Shown here: positions 50,066-62,145 of the stretch, one piece after another
How the letters are laid out: each line of letters starts with the position of its first letter
Position numbering within the stretch: the stretch's first letter is position 1
DNA from: Trebonia kvetii
Lineage (GTDB): Bacteria > Actinomycetota > Actinomycetes > Streptosporangiales > Streptosporangiaceae
NCBI RefSeq assembly: GCF_007827045.1
Contig: NZ_RPFW01000001.1
Location: 62,001-126,000, forward strand
Direction of reading: 5' to 3'
DNA length: 64,000 bases
Program-made: the position numbers and the translations under genes
Notes under the pieces: generated by a model
Seen by the model: the letters and a program-made list of their open reading frames with translations, nothing else
Database searches by the model: none
What the model was told of the DNA's origin: nothing

Positions 50066-52585
50066 ATGCACGTCGGCAGGCCGCGCCAGCACGCGCTCCC
50101 GGTCGAGACGACCGGCTTCGTGGGCCGGGAAGCGGAGCTCGCCCGGCTGACCGCACTGCTCGGGCACGCCCGCCTTGTCACGGTGACCGGGCCTGGCGGC
50201 GTCGGCAAGACCCGGCTCGCGCTGCGCGCCGCGGCGCGGGCCGCCGCTCGCTTCGCCGACGGCATCTGCCTGGCCAGCCTGTCCGGACTGAGCGGCCCCG
50301 GCCCAGGCGACCCTGAACATGGCGACCCCGGCCTCGCGGCTCAGGTGGTGGCCGCCGCGCTCGGCCTGCAGGAGCTGGCGGAGCAGCCCGCGCTCGACGC
50401 GGTGCTCGACCACCTGCGCGAGCGTCAGCTGCTGCTGATCCTCGACACCTGCGAGCACCTCATCGACGCGTGCGCCCTGTTCGCCGAGCTGGTCATCGCC
50501 CAGGCACCCCGGGTCACCCTGCTCGCCACGAGCAGGGAGCCGCTCGACGTGAGCGGAGAGAACGCCTGCCCGCTCGGCCCGCTGCCCGTGCCGTCGGCGG
50601 AGATCATGGAGACAGCGGCACCCGACGACTGGGGTGGTGGCTACGGCCCGGACCTGCGGGGCAGCGCCGTCGAACTCTTCATCCAGCGCGCGGCGGCCGC
50701 CGTTCCCGGTTACACCGTCGGCGCCGCCGAGCTGCCCGTGGTGACCGGCCTGTGCCGGCGGCTCGACGGGATGCCGCTCGCCATTGAGCTAGCCGCGGTG
50801 CGACTGCGCGCGCTGCCGCTCGCCGAGCTGGCCTGCCGTCTCGACCAGCCGCTGGCGCTGTTGACGAGCGGGCACCGGGGCGGCAGGCACCGCACGCTGC
50901 GCGACTCGATCGACTGGAGCCACGAGCTGTGCACTCCCGACGAGCAGGCGATGTGGGCGCGCCTTTCCGTCTTCGCCGGACCGTTCACCCTGCGGGCCGC
51001 CGAGGAGATCGGCGGCGAACCGGGCCTCGGCCCGGTGCTGCCCTATGTCGTCCGGCTGGTGGACAAGTCCGTGCTGACCAGGGTGAGCCCGGCGGCCGGC
51101 GGCGACCAGCCCACGTACCTGATGCTCGGGGGCGTCCGCGAGTTCGGCGCGGAGCGGCTCGCAGCGGCAGAAGCTGACCACACGCGGACCGGGCACGCGC
51201 GCCCGGTCGCCCGCGACCGGCTCATCGCCAGGTACCTGGCGATGGCCGAGCGGTTCCGCGACCGCTACCTCGACGACGACCTTGGCGGCCTGCTGCGCGA
51301 GCTGCAGCGGGAGCACGACAACGTCGGCGCCGCGCTTCGCTACGCGCTCGGCGACGTCGACGCGGGTGCCGGCGCGGCTGTCGGCAAGGGCCGGCCCGGG
51401 CCACGGCCGGACCGGGCCGCCGCTGGTGTCGCGCTTGCCACCGCGCTGTCCGGCTACTGGCTGGCCTGCGGCCTGTCCGGTGAGGGCAGCGAGTGGCTCG
51501 GTCGTGCCGTCGCGGCCGCGGACCCCGGTTCCGTCGCGCAGGGCGCCGCGCTCGCCGCGCGGGGCCGGCTGCGCGCGATGCGCGGTGAGGCCGGCCTCGC
51601 GCTCGACGACGCGTACCGCGCCCGCGACATCGCCGCCGGTCATGACGACCGTACGCTAGCCGGGCAGTGTCACCTGGTGGAGAGCATCGCGCGGTGTGTG
51701 CAGGGGGATCTGGCCGGCGCCGCGGCCGCCGCGGGCACGGCGCGGCGGCTGCTGACGGCGGCCGGTGACCGCTGCGGGCTGGCCGACCTGGACGCGCAGC
51801 TCGGCTACCTGGCGCTGCTCAGCGGGGACGTCGATGGCGCACTCGGGCAGGTGGAGGACGGGCTCCGCCGTCTTGGCGGCTCACGTGAGCGCTGGCTGCA
51901 CGCGCGCCTGTACCTGCTCGCCTCGCTCGCCCTGCATCGCGGCGGCCGTGACATCGAGGCCACCTGGACGGTGGCCCGGGCGCTCCGGGTGCGGCACGAG
52001 ACCGGGGACATTCCGGGCACCGCCTTCGCGCTTGAGGTCCTCGCCTGCCTTGCCGCCAGGTCGGGCGCCAGGCAGCGGGCCGCGTGGCTGCTCGGCGGGG
52101 CGGACGCGCTGTGGCGGCGAGCCGACGGGCGGCACGCCGCGAGCACGGCGTTCGAGCCAGCGCGTGCGGCCGCCGCCGGCGCGGCGGCCGCGCTCGGCGA
52201 CGAGCGGTTCGCCGACCTGTTCGCGCGCGGCCGCAGCCAGCCGCTCGGCCAGCTTGTCGCGCTCGCGCTCAACGAGACCGCCGGCCCGGCCGGCGCTCGC
52301 CCCATGGATGCCCCGGGGCCGGAAACCGACACGGAGCCAAGGGGCAGCGCGGAGACGGACATCGGGCTGCCCAGTCAGCTCACGGCCCGCGAGCGGGAAA
52401 TCGCCAGCCTGGTGGCCGCCGGCCTGTCAAACAAGCAGATCGCGGAGCGGCTGTTCATCTCGCGGCGCACCGTCGACGCGCACCTTGAGCACATATTCGG
52501 CAAGCTCGGAATTACGTCCCGGGTAATGCTCACCATCCAGTTGCGTGGGCATTACGCCGGGATGGCCGCAAACGGGAACGCGTGA
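50066..52585 (+). CDS. LuxR-family regulator with N-terminal NTPase (AAA/STAND-like) domain
   Basis: 839 residues. Walker A is GPGGVGKTRLAL at about 41-52; Walker B LLLILDTCEHLIDA at about 121-134; sensor-like LLATSREPLDVSGE; and GLCRRLDGMPLAIELAA marks the winged-helix/ARC2 region. The C-terminal half has helical repeats (about 420-740). The final LuxR HTH is at about 771-828: LTAREREIASLVAAGLSNKQ, then AERLFISRRTVDAHLEHIFG. ATP-dependent activator of unknown targets. GAGGAT lies close before the ATG. Likely duplicated with the gene at 52791. Confidence 0.93.
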   Translation: MHVGRPRQHALPVETTGFVGREAELARLTALLGHARLVTVTGPGGVGKTRLALRAAARAAARFADGICLASLSGLSGPGPGDPEHGDPGLAAQVVAAALGLQELAEQPALDAVLDHLRERQLLLILDTCEHLIDACALFAELVIAQAPRVTLLATSREPLDVSGENACPLGPLPVPSAEIMETAAPDDWGGGYGPDLRGSAVELFIQRAAAAVPGYTVGAAELPVVTGLCRRLDGMPLAIELAAVRLRALPLAELACRLDQPLALLTSGHRGGRHRTLRDSIDWSHELCTPDEQAMWARLSVFAGPFTLRAAEEIGGEPGLGPVLPYVVRLVDKSVLTRVSPAAGGDQPTYLMLGGVREFGAERLAAAEADHTRTGHARPVARDRLIARYLAMAERFRDRYLDDDLGGLLRELQREHDNVGAALRYALGDVDAGAGAAVGKGRPGPRPDRAAAGVALATALSGYWLACGLSGEGSEWLGRAVAAADPGSVAQGAALAARGRLRAMRGEAGLALDDAYRARDIAAGHDDRTLAGQCHLVESIARCVQGDLAGAAAAAGTARRLLTAAGDRCGLADLDAQLGYLALLSGDVDGALGQVEDGLRRLGGSRERWLHARLYLLASLALHRGGRDIEATWTVARALRVRHETGDIPGTAFALEVLACLAARSGARQRAAWLLGGADALWRRADGRHAASTAFEPARAAAAGAAAALGDERFADLFARGRSQPLGQLVALALNETAGPAGARPMDAPGPETDTEPRGSAETDIGLPSQLTAREREIASLVAAGLSNKQIAERLFISRRTVDAHLEHIFGKLGITSRVMLTIQLRGHYAGMAANGNA

Positions 52586-52790
52586 CCTTTCGCATTGCAC
52601 TCGATTGCACCCGAAGTGGCGCCCGACGTGCGCCCGACGTGGCACTCAGTGCCGCGAAACCCCCTCCTTTACGGGAGAGTTCAGCCGTCACAGCCGCCGT
52701 CTGCCATTTCGCAGCACGCTTTCGTAACCAAATGTCTCCCGTTCTTTAGTTGACGCCCTGCCGATGACATGATGGGACCGGGGGGTTGAC

Positions 52791-56497
<3,707 letters not shown>

Positions 56498-56536
56498 TTA
56501 GGGCCATCAGAACGGGTTCGAGCTCCCCTAGTCAAC

Positions 56537-56562
56537 CAACCCATTTCCTGATAGTCGGGTTG
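56537..56562. promoter_or_regulatory. Inverted repeat in the hppD-lrp spacer
   Basis: CAACCC (56537-56542) and GGGTTG (56557-56562) face each other across 14 bp, midway between the divergent starts. Possible Lrp/AsnC site. Confidence 0.35.
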
Positions 56563-56644
56563 AGCATTGTGCGGAGCAGATACGGTTCTAAGCTATGCAT
56601 ATTGACTAGCTTGTTCTTTGGCGCGACTAGGGAGTCGGAACGGC

Positions 56645-57142
56645 ATGCAGGAACTCGACGCGCTCGACCTGGCGCTGGTGACCGCGCTGCGGGAGAACCC
56701 GCGCGCTGGAGCGCTCGAGTTGTCTCGAGTGACCCGCGTCGCACGGGCCACCGCCGAGTCCCGGCTGCGCCGGATGGAACAGGCCGGCATCATCACCGGC
56801 TACGGGCCGGACATCGACGTGGCCGCCGCCGGGTTCGCGGTCCTCGCGTTCGTCACGCTGGAGATCGCCCAGGGTGCGCTGTCCGCGGTGCAGGCGGACC
56901 TCGCGGCGATCCCCGCGGTGCTCGAGGCCTACGCGGTCACCGGGTCGGCCGACGTCGTGTGCAAGGTCGCGGCGACCTCGCACGCCGACCTGCAGCAGGT
57001 GCTGCTGCGCATCGACTCCTCGCCGTCGGTCGCGCGGTCCACGTCGGCCATCGTGCTGTCCACGGTGATCGCGCCGCGGGACCTGCCGCTGCTCCAGTCG
57101 CGCGAGCCGGCGTCGGCGCCGCGGTCACCCTCGTTCCGCTGA
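56645..57142 (+). CDS. Lrp/AsnC family transcriptional regulator
   Basis: 165 residues from ATG 56645 (GGAG 10 nt upstream); an upstream TTG at 56618 is less likely. HTH at about 5-60: LDALDLALVTALRENPRAGA, SRVTRVARATAESRLRRMEQ, AGIITGYGPDIDV. The C-terminal RAM domain (about 65-150) has VLAFVTLEIAQGALSAVQAD and AYAVTGSADVVCKVAATSHA with the conserved G-x-xD effector loop. Divergent from hppD, so a tyrosine/phenylalanine-sensing regulator is a reasonable guess. Confidence 0.92.
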   Translation: MQELDALDLALVTALRENPRAGALELSRVTRVARATAESRLRRMEQAGIITGYGPDIDVAAAGFAVLAFVTLEIAQGALSAVQADLAAIPAVLEAYAVTGSADVVCKVAATSHADLQQVLLRIDSSPSVARSTSAIVLSTVIAPRDLPLLQSREPASAPRSPSFR

Positions 57143-57147
57143 GCCCG

Positions 57148-57642
57148 TCAATGCGAACCGGTAAGGCCGGCCCAGGGCGAGTCCGCGCTTGGGGGTTCGG
57201 CGACATTCGCCGTTAGGCGGGTGAGCAGCGTAGTCAGGGTCGCTATCTCCGCCTCGGCTACGCCGGCGCGCAGTTGCTCGTCGAAGGCGACCGCGGCCTG
57301 GCGCAGGCGGAGGAACACCGTTTCGCCTGCCTCGGTGAGCTGTACCAGCTGGATGCGCCGGTTGCCTGCGTCGCGAGTGCGGGTAATGAGGCCGGCCGCG
57401 TCCATCGCGTTCAGGTGGTGGGTGAGCGTGGCCTCGCGGATGCCGACCGCTTCCGCAAGCTCGCGCTGCGTGCCGGGCCTGCAGATCTTCAAGTTGAGCA
57501 GGATCAGCCAGACCGGGAGGCTGCCGCCAGCCTCGGCCAGTGCCTCGTCGAAGGCGCGGCCGACGGCGCGGGCCGCCTGGTTGAGGCGCAGCCCGATCGG
57601 GACGGGAAACGGGTCCGGCATGGGTGCCAGCGTAACAGTCAT
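57148..57642 (-). CDS. MarR family transcriptional regulator
   Basis: 164 residues. The winged helix at about 55-125 reads LNLKICRPGTQRELAEAVGI, REATLTHHLNAMDAAGLITR, TRDAGNRRIQLVQLTEAGET. Divergent from the SDR gene; a perfect TTAGATATCTAA palindrome sits between them 33-44 bp from its start. Likely represses both and responds to a small phenolic or lipophilic compound. Confidence 0.92.
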   Translation of the reverse strand: MTVTLAPMPDPFPVPIGLRLNQAARAVGRAFDEALAEAGGSLPVWLILLNLKICRPGTQRELAEAVGIREATLTHHLNAMDAAGLITRTRDAGNRRIQLVQLTEAGETVFLRLRQAAVAFDEQLRAGVAEAEIATLTTLLTRLTANVAEPPSADSPWAGLTGSH

Positions 57643-57674
57643 CCATCGACCTCTAACCGTTTGACATCTAACTC

Positions 57675-57686
57675 TTAGATATCTAA
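57675..57686. promoter_or_regulatory. MarR-type operator palindrome
   Basis: TTAGATATCTAA is a perfect 12-bp palindrome in the 54-bp spacer between the MarR and SDR starts, with related CTAAC half-sites nearby (near 57655 and 57669). Position and shape fit a MarR dimer site controlling both directions. Confidence 0.65.
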
Positions 57687-57696
57687 CCTATCAGCC

Positions 57697-58455
57697 ATGG
57701 AGAGATTCGACGGACAGGTCGCCCTGGTCACCGGCAGTTCCCGCGGCATCGGGGCCGCCATCGCGGCGCGGCTCGCCCGCGGCGGCGCGGTGGTCGCCGT
57801 GCACGGGCGCGACCCTGAAAGCGTCCGCGCGGCCGCGGCCTTGGTCGCTGCAGAGGGCGGCAAGGCCTTCCCGGTGACCGGCGACGTGACCGACTTCGCC
57901 CAGGTGGAAGAGATCCGCGCACGGGTCGAGGCCGAGGCCGGCCCGGTGGACATCCTCGTCGCAAACGCGGGCGGCAGCCTGACACCGCCCGCCCCGATCG
58001 AGGAGATTCCTGTCGACGGCTGGCGCGCCACCGTCGACGGCAACCTACTGGCCACGTTCCTCACCCTGAAGAGCTTCCTGCCGGGGATGAAGGAGCGCCG
58101 CCGCGGCTGCGTCATCACCATCGGCTCGGCTGCAGGGCGGCGCGCTGACCCGCGCTCCCCCATCCCCTACGCCGCCTGCAAGGCGGGGATCGCGCTGCTC
58201 ACCCAGGAGGTCGCGGCGCAGGCAGGGCCGTCAGGCGTACGAGTCAACTGCATCGCGCCCGAGACGATCCTGACGGAGGGCAACCGCCAGCGCATCCCCG
58301 CCGGGCAGCAGGCGGCGATGGCCGACTGGCACCCGCTGAGACGGCTCGGCACGCCGGAGGACGTCGCGGCGGCCGCCGCCTTCCTCGCGTCGGACGGCGC
58401 GGCGTGGATCACCGGCGTGGTCCTCGACGTGGCCGGCGGCGCCGTGCTCGTGTGA
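57697..58455 (+). CDS. SDR family oxidoreductase (3-oxoacyl-ACP reductase-like)
   Basis: 252 residues. Cofactor loop TGSSRGIGAAIAARLARGG, NNAG-equivalent VANAGGSLTPP, catalytic Ser in ITIGSAAGRR, Tyr and Lys in IPYAACKAGIALL. The C-terminal substrate loop is ETILTEGNRQRIPAGQQ. NAD(P)H-dependent ketone/alcohol conversion; substrate unknown. Divergent from its probable MarR repressor. Confidence 0.93.
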   Translation: MERFDGQVALVTGSSRGIGAAIAARLARGGAVVAVHGRDPESVRAAAALVAAEGGKAFPVTGDVTDFAQVEEIRARVEAEAGPVDILVANAGGSLTPPAPIEEIPVDGWRATVDGNLLATFLTLKSFLPGMKERRRGCVITIGSAAGRRADPRSPIPYAACKAGIALLTQEVAAQAGPSGVRVNCIAPETILTEGNRQRIPAGQQAAMADWHPLRRLGTPEDVAAAAAFLASDGAAWITGVVLDVAGGAVLV

Positions 58456-58531
58456 CTCGGCAAGCCCTGGCCTAGCTCTCGTCTCGTCTCATCCCGTCTC
58501 CTCTCGTCTCGTCAAGGAAAGGACCATCGTT

Positions 58532-59026
58532 ATGGCCATGACCGCATTCCCCGACGGCGCCGCCGCCGCGGGGCGACGGCAGGCCCGCATCATGCGGGTC
58601 GTCAACGTCCCCATGCGCGCCGCGCTCAGCCTGCCGTTCCCGACCCCGCTGTCGGCGAACCTGATGCTGATCTCCTACACCGGCGTGAAGTCGGGCAAGG
58701 CGTACCGCCAGCCGGTGAGCTACGCCAGGGACGGCGAGACGCTGCTCACGCCGGGCGGCGGCAACTGGACGCGCAACCTCGGCGGGCACCGGGAGGTCAG
58801 GCTCCGGCTGCGCGGCCGGGGCGTGCCCGCGCACGCCGACCTGGTCAGCGACCAGGCGGAGGTGGAGCGACTGCTCGGCGTCATCGCGGTGGGCAACCCG
58901 CGCGCGATGCGTTACATACCGATACCGCGCCGCGCCGACGGCCGGCTGGAGCCTGACGCCCTGGCCGCCGCCATCGCACACGGCTTCCGCATCGTCCGCT
59001 GGCACCTGCACGACCAGCACGCATAG
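58532..59026 (+). CDS. F420-dependent (deazaflavin) nitroreductase family protein
   Basis: 164 residues matching the DUF385/Ddn-like split-barrel family: LMLISYTGVKSGKAYRQPVS, YARDGETLLTPGGGNWTRNL, GGHREVRLRLRGRGVPAHAD. The TGxKSGxxRxxP and GGxxxxPxWxxNL-type motifs bind F420. Preceded by AAGGAAAGG and by a CTCGTCT-rich low-complexity tract (58475-58515). Probably co-transcribed with the SDR gene. Confidence 0.9.
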   Translation: MAMTAFPDGAAAAGRRQARIMRVVNVPMRAALSLPFPTPLSANLMLISYTGVKSGKAYRQPVSYARDGETLLTPGGGNWTRNLGGHREVRLRLRGRGVPAHADLVSDQAEVERLLGVIAVGNPRAMRYIPIPRRADGRLEPDALAAAIAHGFRIVRWHLHDQHA

Positions 59027-59044
59027 CGCTTGCGGAGGGCCAAT

Positions 59045-59061
59045 TACTACGTCGCGTAGTA
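59045..59061. promoter_or_regulatory. 17-bp palindrome upstream of cydA
   Basis: TACTACGTCGCGTAGTA has perfect 7-bp arms around TCG, 22-38 bp before the cydA start. The TACTAC...GTAGTA arms resemble BlaI/MecI/CopY-type operators; no such regulator is in the window. Confidence 0.5.
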
Positions 59062-59082
59062 GGCAGTTATAGGCTGAGGGAC

Positions 59083-61893
59083 ATGGGTGCGAATCAGCAC
59101 TATCTGTTCGAAGCGCGGCAAATGCAGGCGCTTTCGCTGGCCGTGCACATCCCGCTGGTGTGCTTCGGCATCGCCTTTCCCGTCCTCGTCCTGTTCGCCG
59201 AGTGGCGCTACCTGCGGACCGGTGACGACCTGTACCGGGTGCTCGCCCGCCGCTGGTCGCGGATCATGCTGGCGCTGTTCGCGGTCGGGGTCGTCACCGG
59301 GACCATCCTGTCCTTCGAGCTCGGGCTGCTGTGGCCTGCCTGGATGCAGGACTTCGGCAACGTCTTCGGGCTCGGGTTCACGCTCGAGGGATTCTCCTTC
59401 TTCCTCGAGGCCATCTTCATCGGGATCTACGCCTACGGCTGGGAGCGGCTCTCGCCGCGCGCGCACTTCCTGTCCGGCATCCCGGTCGCGGTCGCCGGGG
59501 TGGCCGGATCGCTTTTCGTCATCGCGGTGAACGGCTGGATGAACCATCCATCCGGGTTCACGCTGGTCAACGGGCGGGCGACGGACGTGCACCCGTGGCA
59601 GGCGCTGTTCGCCAACCCGATGTACTGGAGCGAGTACGTGCACATGTACTTCGCCGCTTACATCGTGTGCGGGTTCCTGCTCGCCGGGGCCTACGCGTGG
59701 GCTTTCCTGCGCGGGCGGCGCGGGCGCTACGAGCGGACGGCGCTCGGCATCACGCTGTCGGCCGCGTCGGTCGCCGCACCGCTTCAGGTCATCGTCGGCG
59801 ACTGGGCGGCCAGGGACGTGGCAACCTACCAGCCGGTGAAGCTCGCCGCGATGGAGGGCCTGGCGAGCACGACGCGCGGCGCGGCCGAGCACCTGCTTGG
59901 CTGGTACAACGGGCATGCGGTGGTGTGGGGCGTGGAGATACCGCGGCTGCTGTCGCTGCTCGCGTTCCACAACCCGAACGCGGTGATCAAGGGCCTGAAC
60001 ATCGTTCCGCTCGCCGACCAGCCGCCGGTCAACGTGGTGCGGCTGTCGTTCCAGACGATGGTCGGCATCGGGACGCTGCTCGCGCTGCTCGGCCTGGTGT
60101 ACCTGTTCCTGCGCTTCCGGCGCCGCGGCCTGCCCCGGCTCTTGCTGTGGGCGGTCGTCGCCGCCGGTCCGCTGTCGGTTGTCGCGCTGATCGCCGGCTG
60201 GATCACCACCGAGGTGGGCCGCCAGCCGTGGATCGTCTACGACGTGATGCGGGTGTCCGCGGCGGTCACCGGGGCAAGCGCCATCCCCGTCGGCTACGGC
60301 GCGCTGACCGTGGTGTACCTGATCCTGGGCGTGATCGTGTACGCGATCTTGCGCCGGCTCTCCAGGGTGCCGCTGCCTTCCGCTGCGCTGCCCGCGCCCG
60401 TCACGCCCGTCACGCCCGTCACGCCCGCCGCTCCTGCTGGGGAGGCGAACGATGGCTTATGTTCCCGTCGCCTTCATGCTGGCCGGCATGGCGGCGTACA
60501 CCGTGCTGGCCGGCGCCGACTTCGGTGCCGGGCTGTGGTCGCTGCTCGCCGTCGGACGGCTCGGCGAGCCGTCCGCGGCGCGGATACGCGACCAGGCCAG
60601 GCATGCCATGGGGCCGGTCTGGGAGGCCAACCACGTCTGGCTGATCTTCGTGCTTGTCGTGTGCTGGACGGCCTACCCGGTGGCCTTCGGCTCGATCACC
60701 TCGACGCTTGCAGGACCGCTGCTCATCGCCGCGATCGGCATCATCTTCCGGGGCGCCGCGTACGCGCTGCGCGGACAGGGGGCATCGCGCGCGGCGGAGA
60801 ACCTGTTCGCGGTGTCGTCGGTACTCACACCGTTCGCGCTCGGCACCGCGGTCGGCGCGATCGCCACCGGCCGAGTCCCGGTGGGCAACGCGCTCGGCAA
60901 CGAGGTCACCGCGTGGCTGAACCCGCCGTCGGTGCTGATCGGCGCCCTCGCCGTGGTCTTCTCCGGTTACCTGGCGGCCGTCTACCTGGCGGCCGACTCG
61001 GTGCGCTACGGCGAGCCGGACCTCGCCGCCGCCTTCCGGCAGCGCGCGCTGCTCGCCGGGCTGGTGTCGGGGGCACTCGCCCTCGCCGGGCTACTGGTGA
61101 TGCGCGGGACCGGGCTCGACCTGACGCACGGATCGGCGCTGGCTCTCGTCTGTGTGTCGGGTGTTGCCGGGCTTGCCACCCTGGCGCTGTGCTGGTGGTC
61201 ATCGTTCTTACTGGCAAGGCTGACGGCGGCGCTCGCCGTTGCCGCGGTGGTGGCCGGCTGGGCGGCGGCGCAGGCGCCGCGGTTCCTGCCGGGCATGACG
61301 GTGACGCAGGCCGCAGCAGGCAGGTCCACCCTGATCGCCCTGATCATCGCGGTCGCGTGCGGTTCGGTGATCCTGGTCCCGTCGCTCGTCCTGCTGTACT
61401 CGCTGTTCCTGCGGGGCCGCCTCGACACGCCGGAGTCGCATGCACCAGGCGCGCCGCCCGCTCCCCCGCACGCGGCGCGGGGCGTGACCCCGGCCATCTC
61501 GGGAGCGACCCCGGCCATCTCGGGAGCGACCCCGGCCGGCGCGGGCGCGACCCCGGCCGGCGCGGGCGCGCCCGGGGCCCGCGAGGAGGCGGAGCCGTTC
61601 CCGCGGCATGCGCGCGAGCGGGGCGGGGTTGCCGTGGCGGGGCTAGTGATGGGCGCAGTTCTATTGGTGTTCACAGACGCGACCTGGACGCACGCGCTCG
61701 GAGTGGCGGGACTCCTGTTGTGTGCCATCGCGGTCTTCCCCCTGACCGCCACAGACTCCGGCGGGTGAGGGGACAGCCAACTGTTTCGCGTCCATGTCAC
61801 CACCTATTGCAAAGTCGCCGGGCGTCGGCCACTTCGCTTAACCGGCGGTCGGACAAATGGGGCGAACCGGGCAGGGAAGTGGTCACCCGTTAA
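59083..61893 (+). CDS. cydA: Cytochrome bd ubiquinol oxidase subunit I; reading frame has lost its stop and runs through cydB
   Basis: Residues 1 to about 455 (to near 60450) are a complete CydA: helices with the heme ligand His in SLAVHIPLVCFGIAF, FELGLLWPAWMQDFGNVFGL, EGFSFFLEAIFIGIYAYGWE, the second His in YVHMYFAAYIVCG, and the GWITTEVGRQPWIVYDVMR segment. A VTPVTPVTP linker coded by three exact GTCACGCCC repeats (60400-60426) follows. Past this the frame has no stop until 61893 and translates cydB DNA out of frame into arginine-rich, non-homologous sequence. The natural end near the cydB start must have been lost by mutation or misread. The oxidase reduces O2 to water with quinol. Confidence 0.8.
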   Translation: MGANQHYLFEARQMQALSLAVHIPLVCFGIAFPVLVLFAEWRYLRTGDDLYRVLARRWSRIMLALFAVGVVTGTILSFELGLLWPAWMQDFGNVFGLGFTLEGFSFFLEAIFIGIYAYGWERLSPRAHFLSGIPVAVAGVAGSLFVIAVNGWMNHPSGFTLVNGRATDVHPWQALFANPMYWSEYVHMYFAAYIVCGFLLAGAYAWAFLRGRRGRYERTALGITLSAASVAAPLQVIVGDWAARDVATYQPVKLAAMEGLASTTRGAAEHLLGWYNGHAVVWGVEIPRLLSLLAFHNPNAVIKGLNIVPLADQPPVNVVRLSFQTMVGIGTLLALLGLVYLFLRFRRRGLPRLLLWAVVAAGPLSVVALIAGWITTEVGRQPWIVYDVMRVSAAVTGASAIPVGYGALTVVYLILGVIVYAILRRLSRVPLPSAALPAPVTPVTPVTPAAPAGEANDGLCSRRLHAGRHGGVHRAGRRRLRCRAVVAARRRTARRAVRGADTRPGQACHGAGLGGQPRLADLRACRVLDGLPGGLRLDHLDACRTAAHRRDRHHLPGRRVRAARTGGIARGGEPVRGVVGTHTVRARHRGRRDRHRPSPGGQRARQRGHRVAEPAVGADRRPRRGLLRLPGGRLPGGRLGALRRAGPRRRLPAARAARRAGVGGTRPRRATGDARDRARPDARIGAGSRLCVGCCRACHPGAVLVVIVLTGKADGGARRCRGGGRLGGGAGAAVPAGHDGDAGRSRQVHPDRPDHRGRVRFGDPGPVARPAVLAVPAGPPRHAGVACTRRAARSPARGAGRDPGHLGSDPGHLGSDPGRRGRDPGRRGRARGPRGGGAVPAACARAGRGCRGGASDGRSSIGVHRRDLDARARSGGTPVVCHRGLPPDRHRLRRVRGQPTVSRPCHHLLQSRRASATSLNRRSDKWGEPGREVVTR
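60452..61768 (+). CDS. cydB: Cytochrome bd ubiquinol oxidase subunit II
   Basis: 438 residues from ATG 60452, with GGGGAGG upstream. Typical CydB: LAGADFGAGLWSLLAVGRLG, MGPVWEANHVWLIFVLVVCW, FGSITSTLAGPLLIAAIGII and several further helices. A low-complexity linker of repeated GATPAISGATPAGAG units (21-bp DNA repeats about 61485-61575) precedes two extra C-terminal helices that are uncommon in the family. Partner of CydA; CydCD is not in the window. Confidence 0.93.
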   Translation: MAYVPVAFMLAGMAAYTVLAGADFGAGLWSLLAVGRLGEPSAARIRDQARHAMGPVWEANHVWLIFVLVVCWTAYPVAFGSITSTLAGPLLIAAIGIIFRGAAYALRGQGASRAAENLFAVSSVLTPFALGTAVGAIATGRVPVGNALGNEVTAWLNPPSVLIGALAVVFSGYLAAVYLAADSVRYGEPDLAAAFRQRALLAGLVSGALALAGLLVMRGTGLDLTHGSALALVCVSGVAGLATLALCWWSSFLLARLTAALAVAAVVAGWAAAQAPRFLPGMTVTQAAAGRSTLIALIIAVACGSVILVPSLVLLYSLFLRGRLDTPESHAPGAPPAPPHAARGVTPAISGATPAISGATPAGAGATPAGAGAPGAREEAEPFPRHARERGGVAVAGLVMGAVLLVFTDATWTHALGVAGLLLCAIAVFPLTATDSGG

Positions 61894-62145
61894 GCAGAGT
61901 CGCGGATTGTTGTCACCGGGTAAGCAGAGACCGGCGCTGGACGGTTCGCGGCGTACTGGCGCGAGGGGAGCGGTGGTATTAGCAGGGGGTGGCCGTGGCC
62001 AAAGAAAGGGGTGGTGACCGTCCTGCGGGGAATCTGGCGCGGGCGCAGGCTGAACGTGTGCGGGCCGAAGGCCCGTGACGGGTGCCGGAACAAACGTTCG
62101 CTCCCGGCAGCATCCGCCCTCTCATACAGCCAAGGGGTGGCCGTT
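61769..62145. other. Intergenic region after cydB with direct repeats and a small hairpin
   Basis: No gene is supported in this 377-bp stretch. GTCACCCGTTAAGCAGAG (61882-61899) recurs as GTCACCGGGTAAGCAGAG (61912-61929), 30 bp apart. CGGGCC-GAA-GGCCCG (62061-62075) is a short stem-loop. These may be regulatory for the following secreted-protein gene. Confidence 0.5.

Noticed and set aside
58475..58515. CTCGTCT-rich tract as a possible CRISPR or regulatory array
   Set aside because: Short, irregular pyrimidine repeat without spacers; low-complexity spacer DNA.
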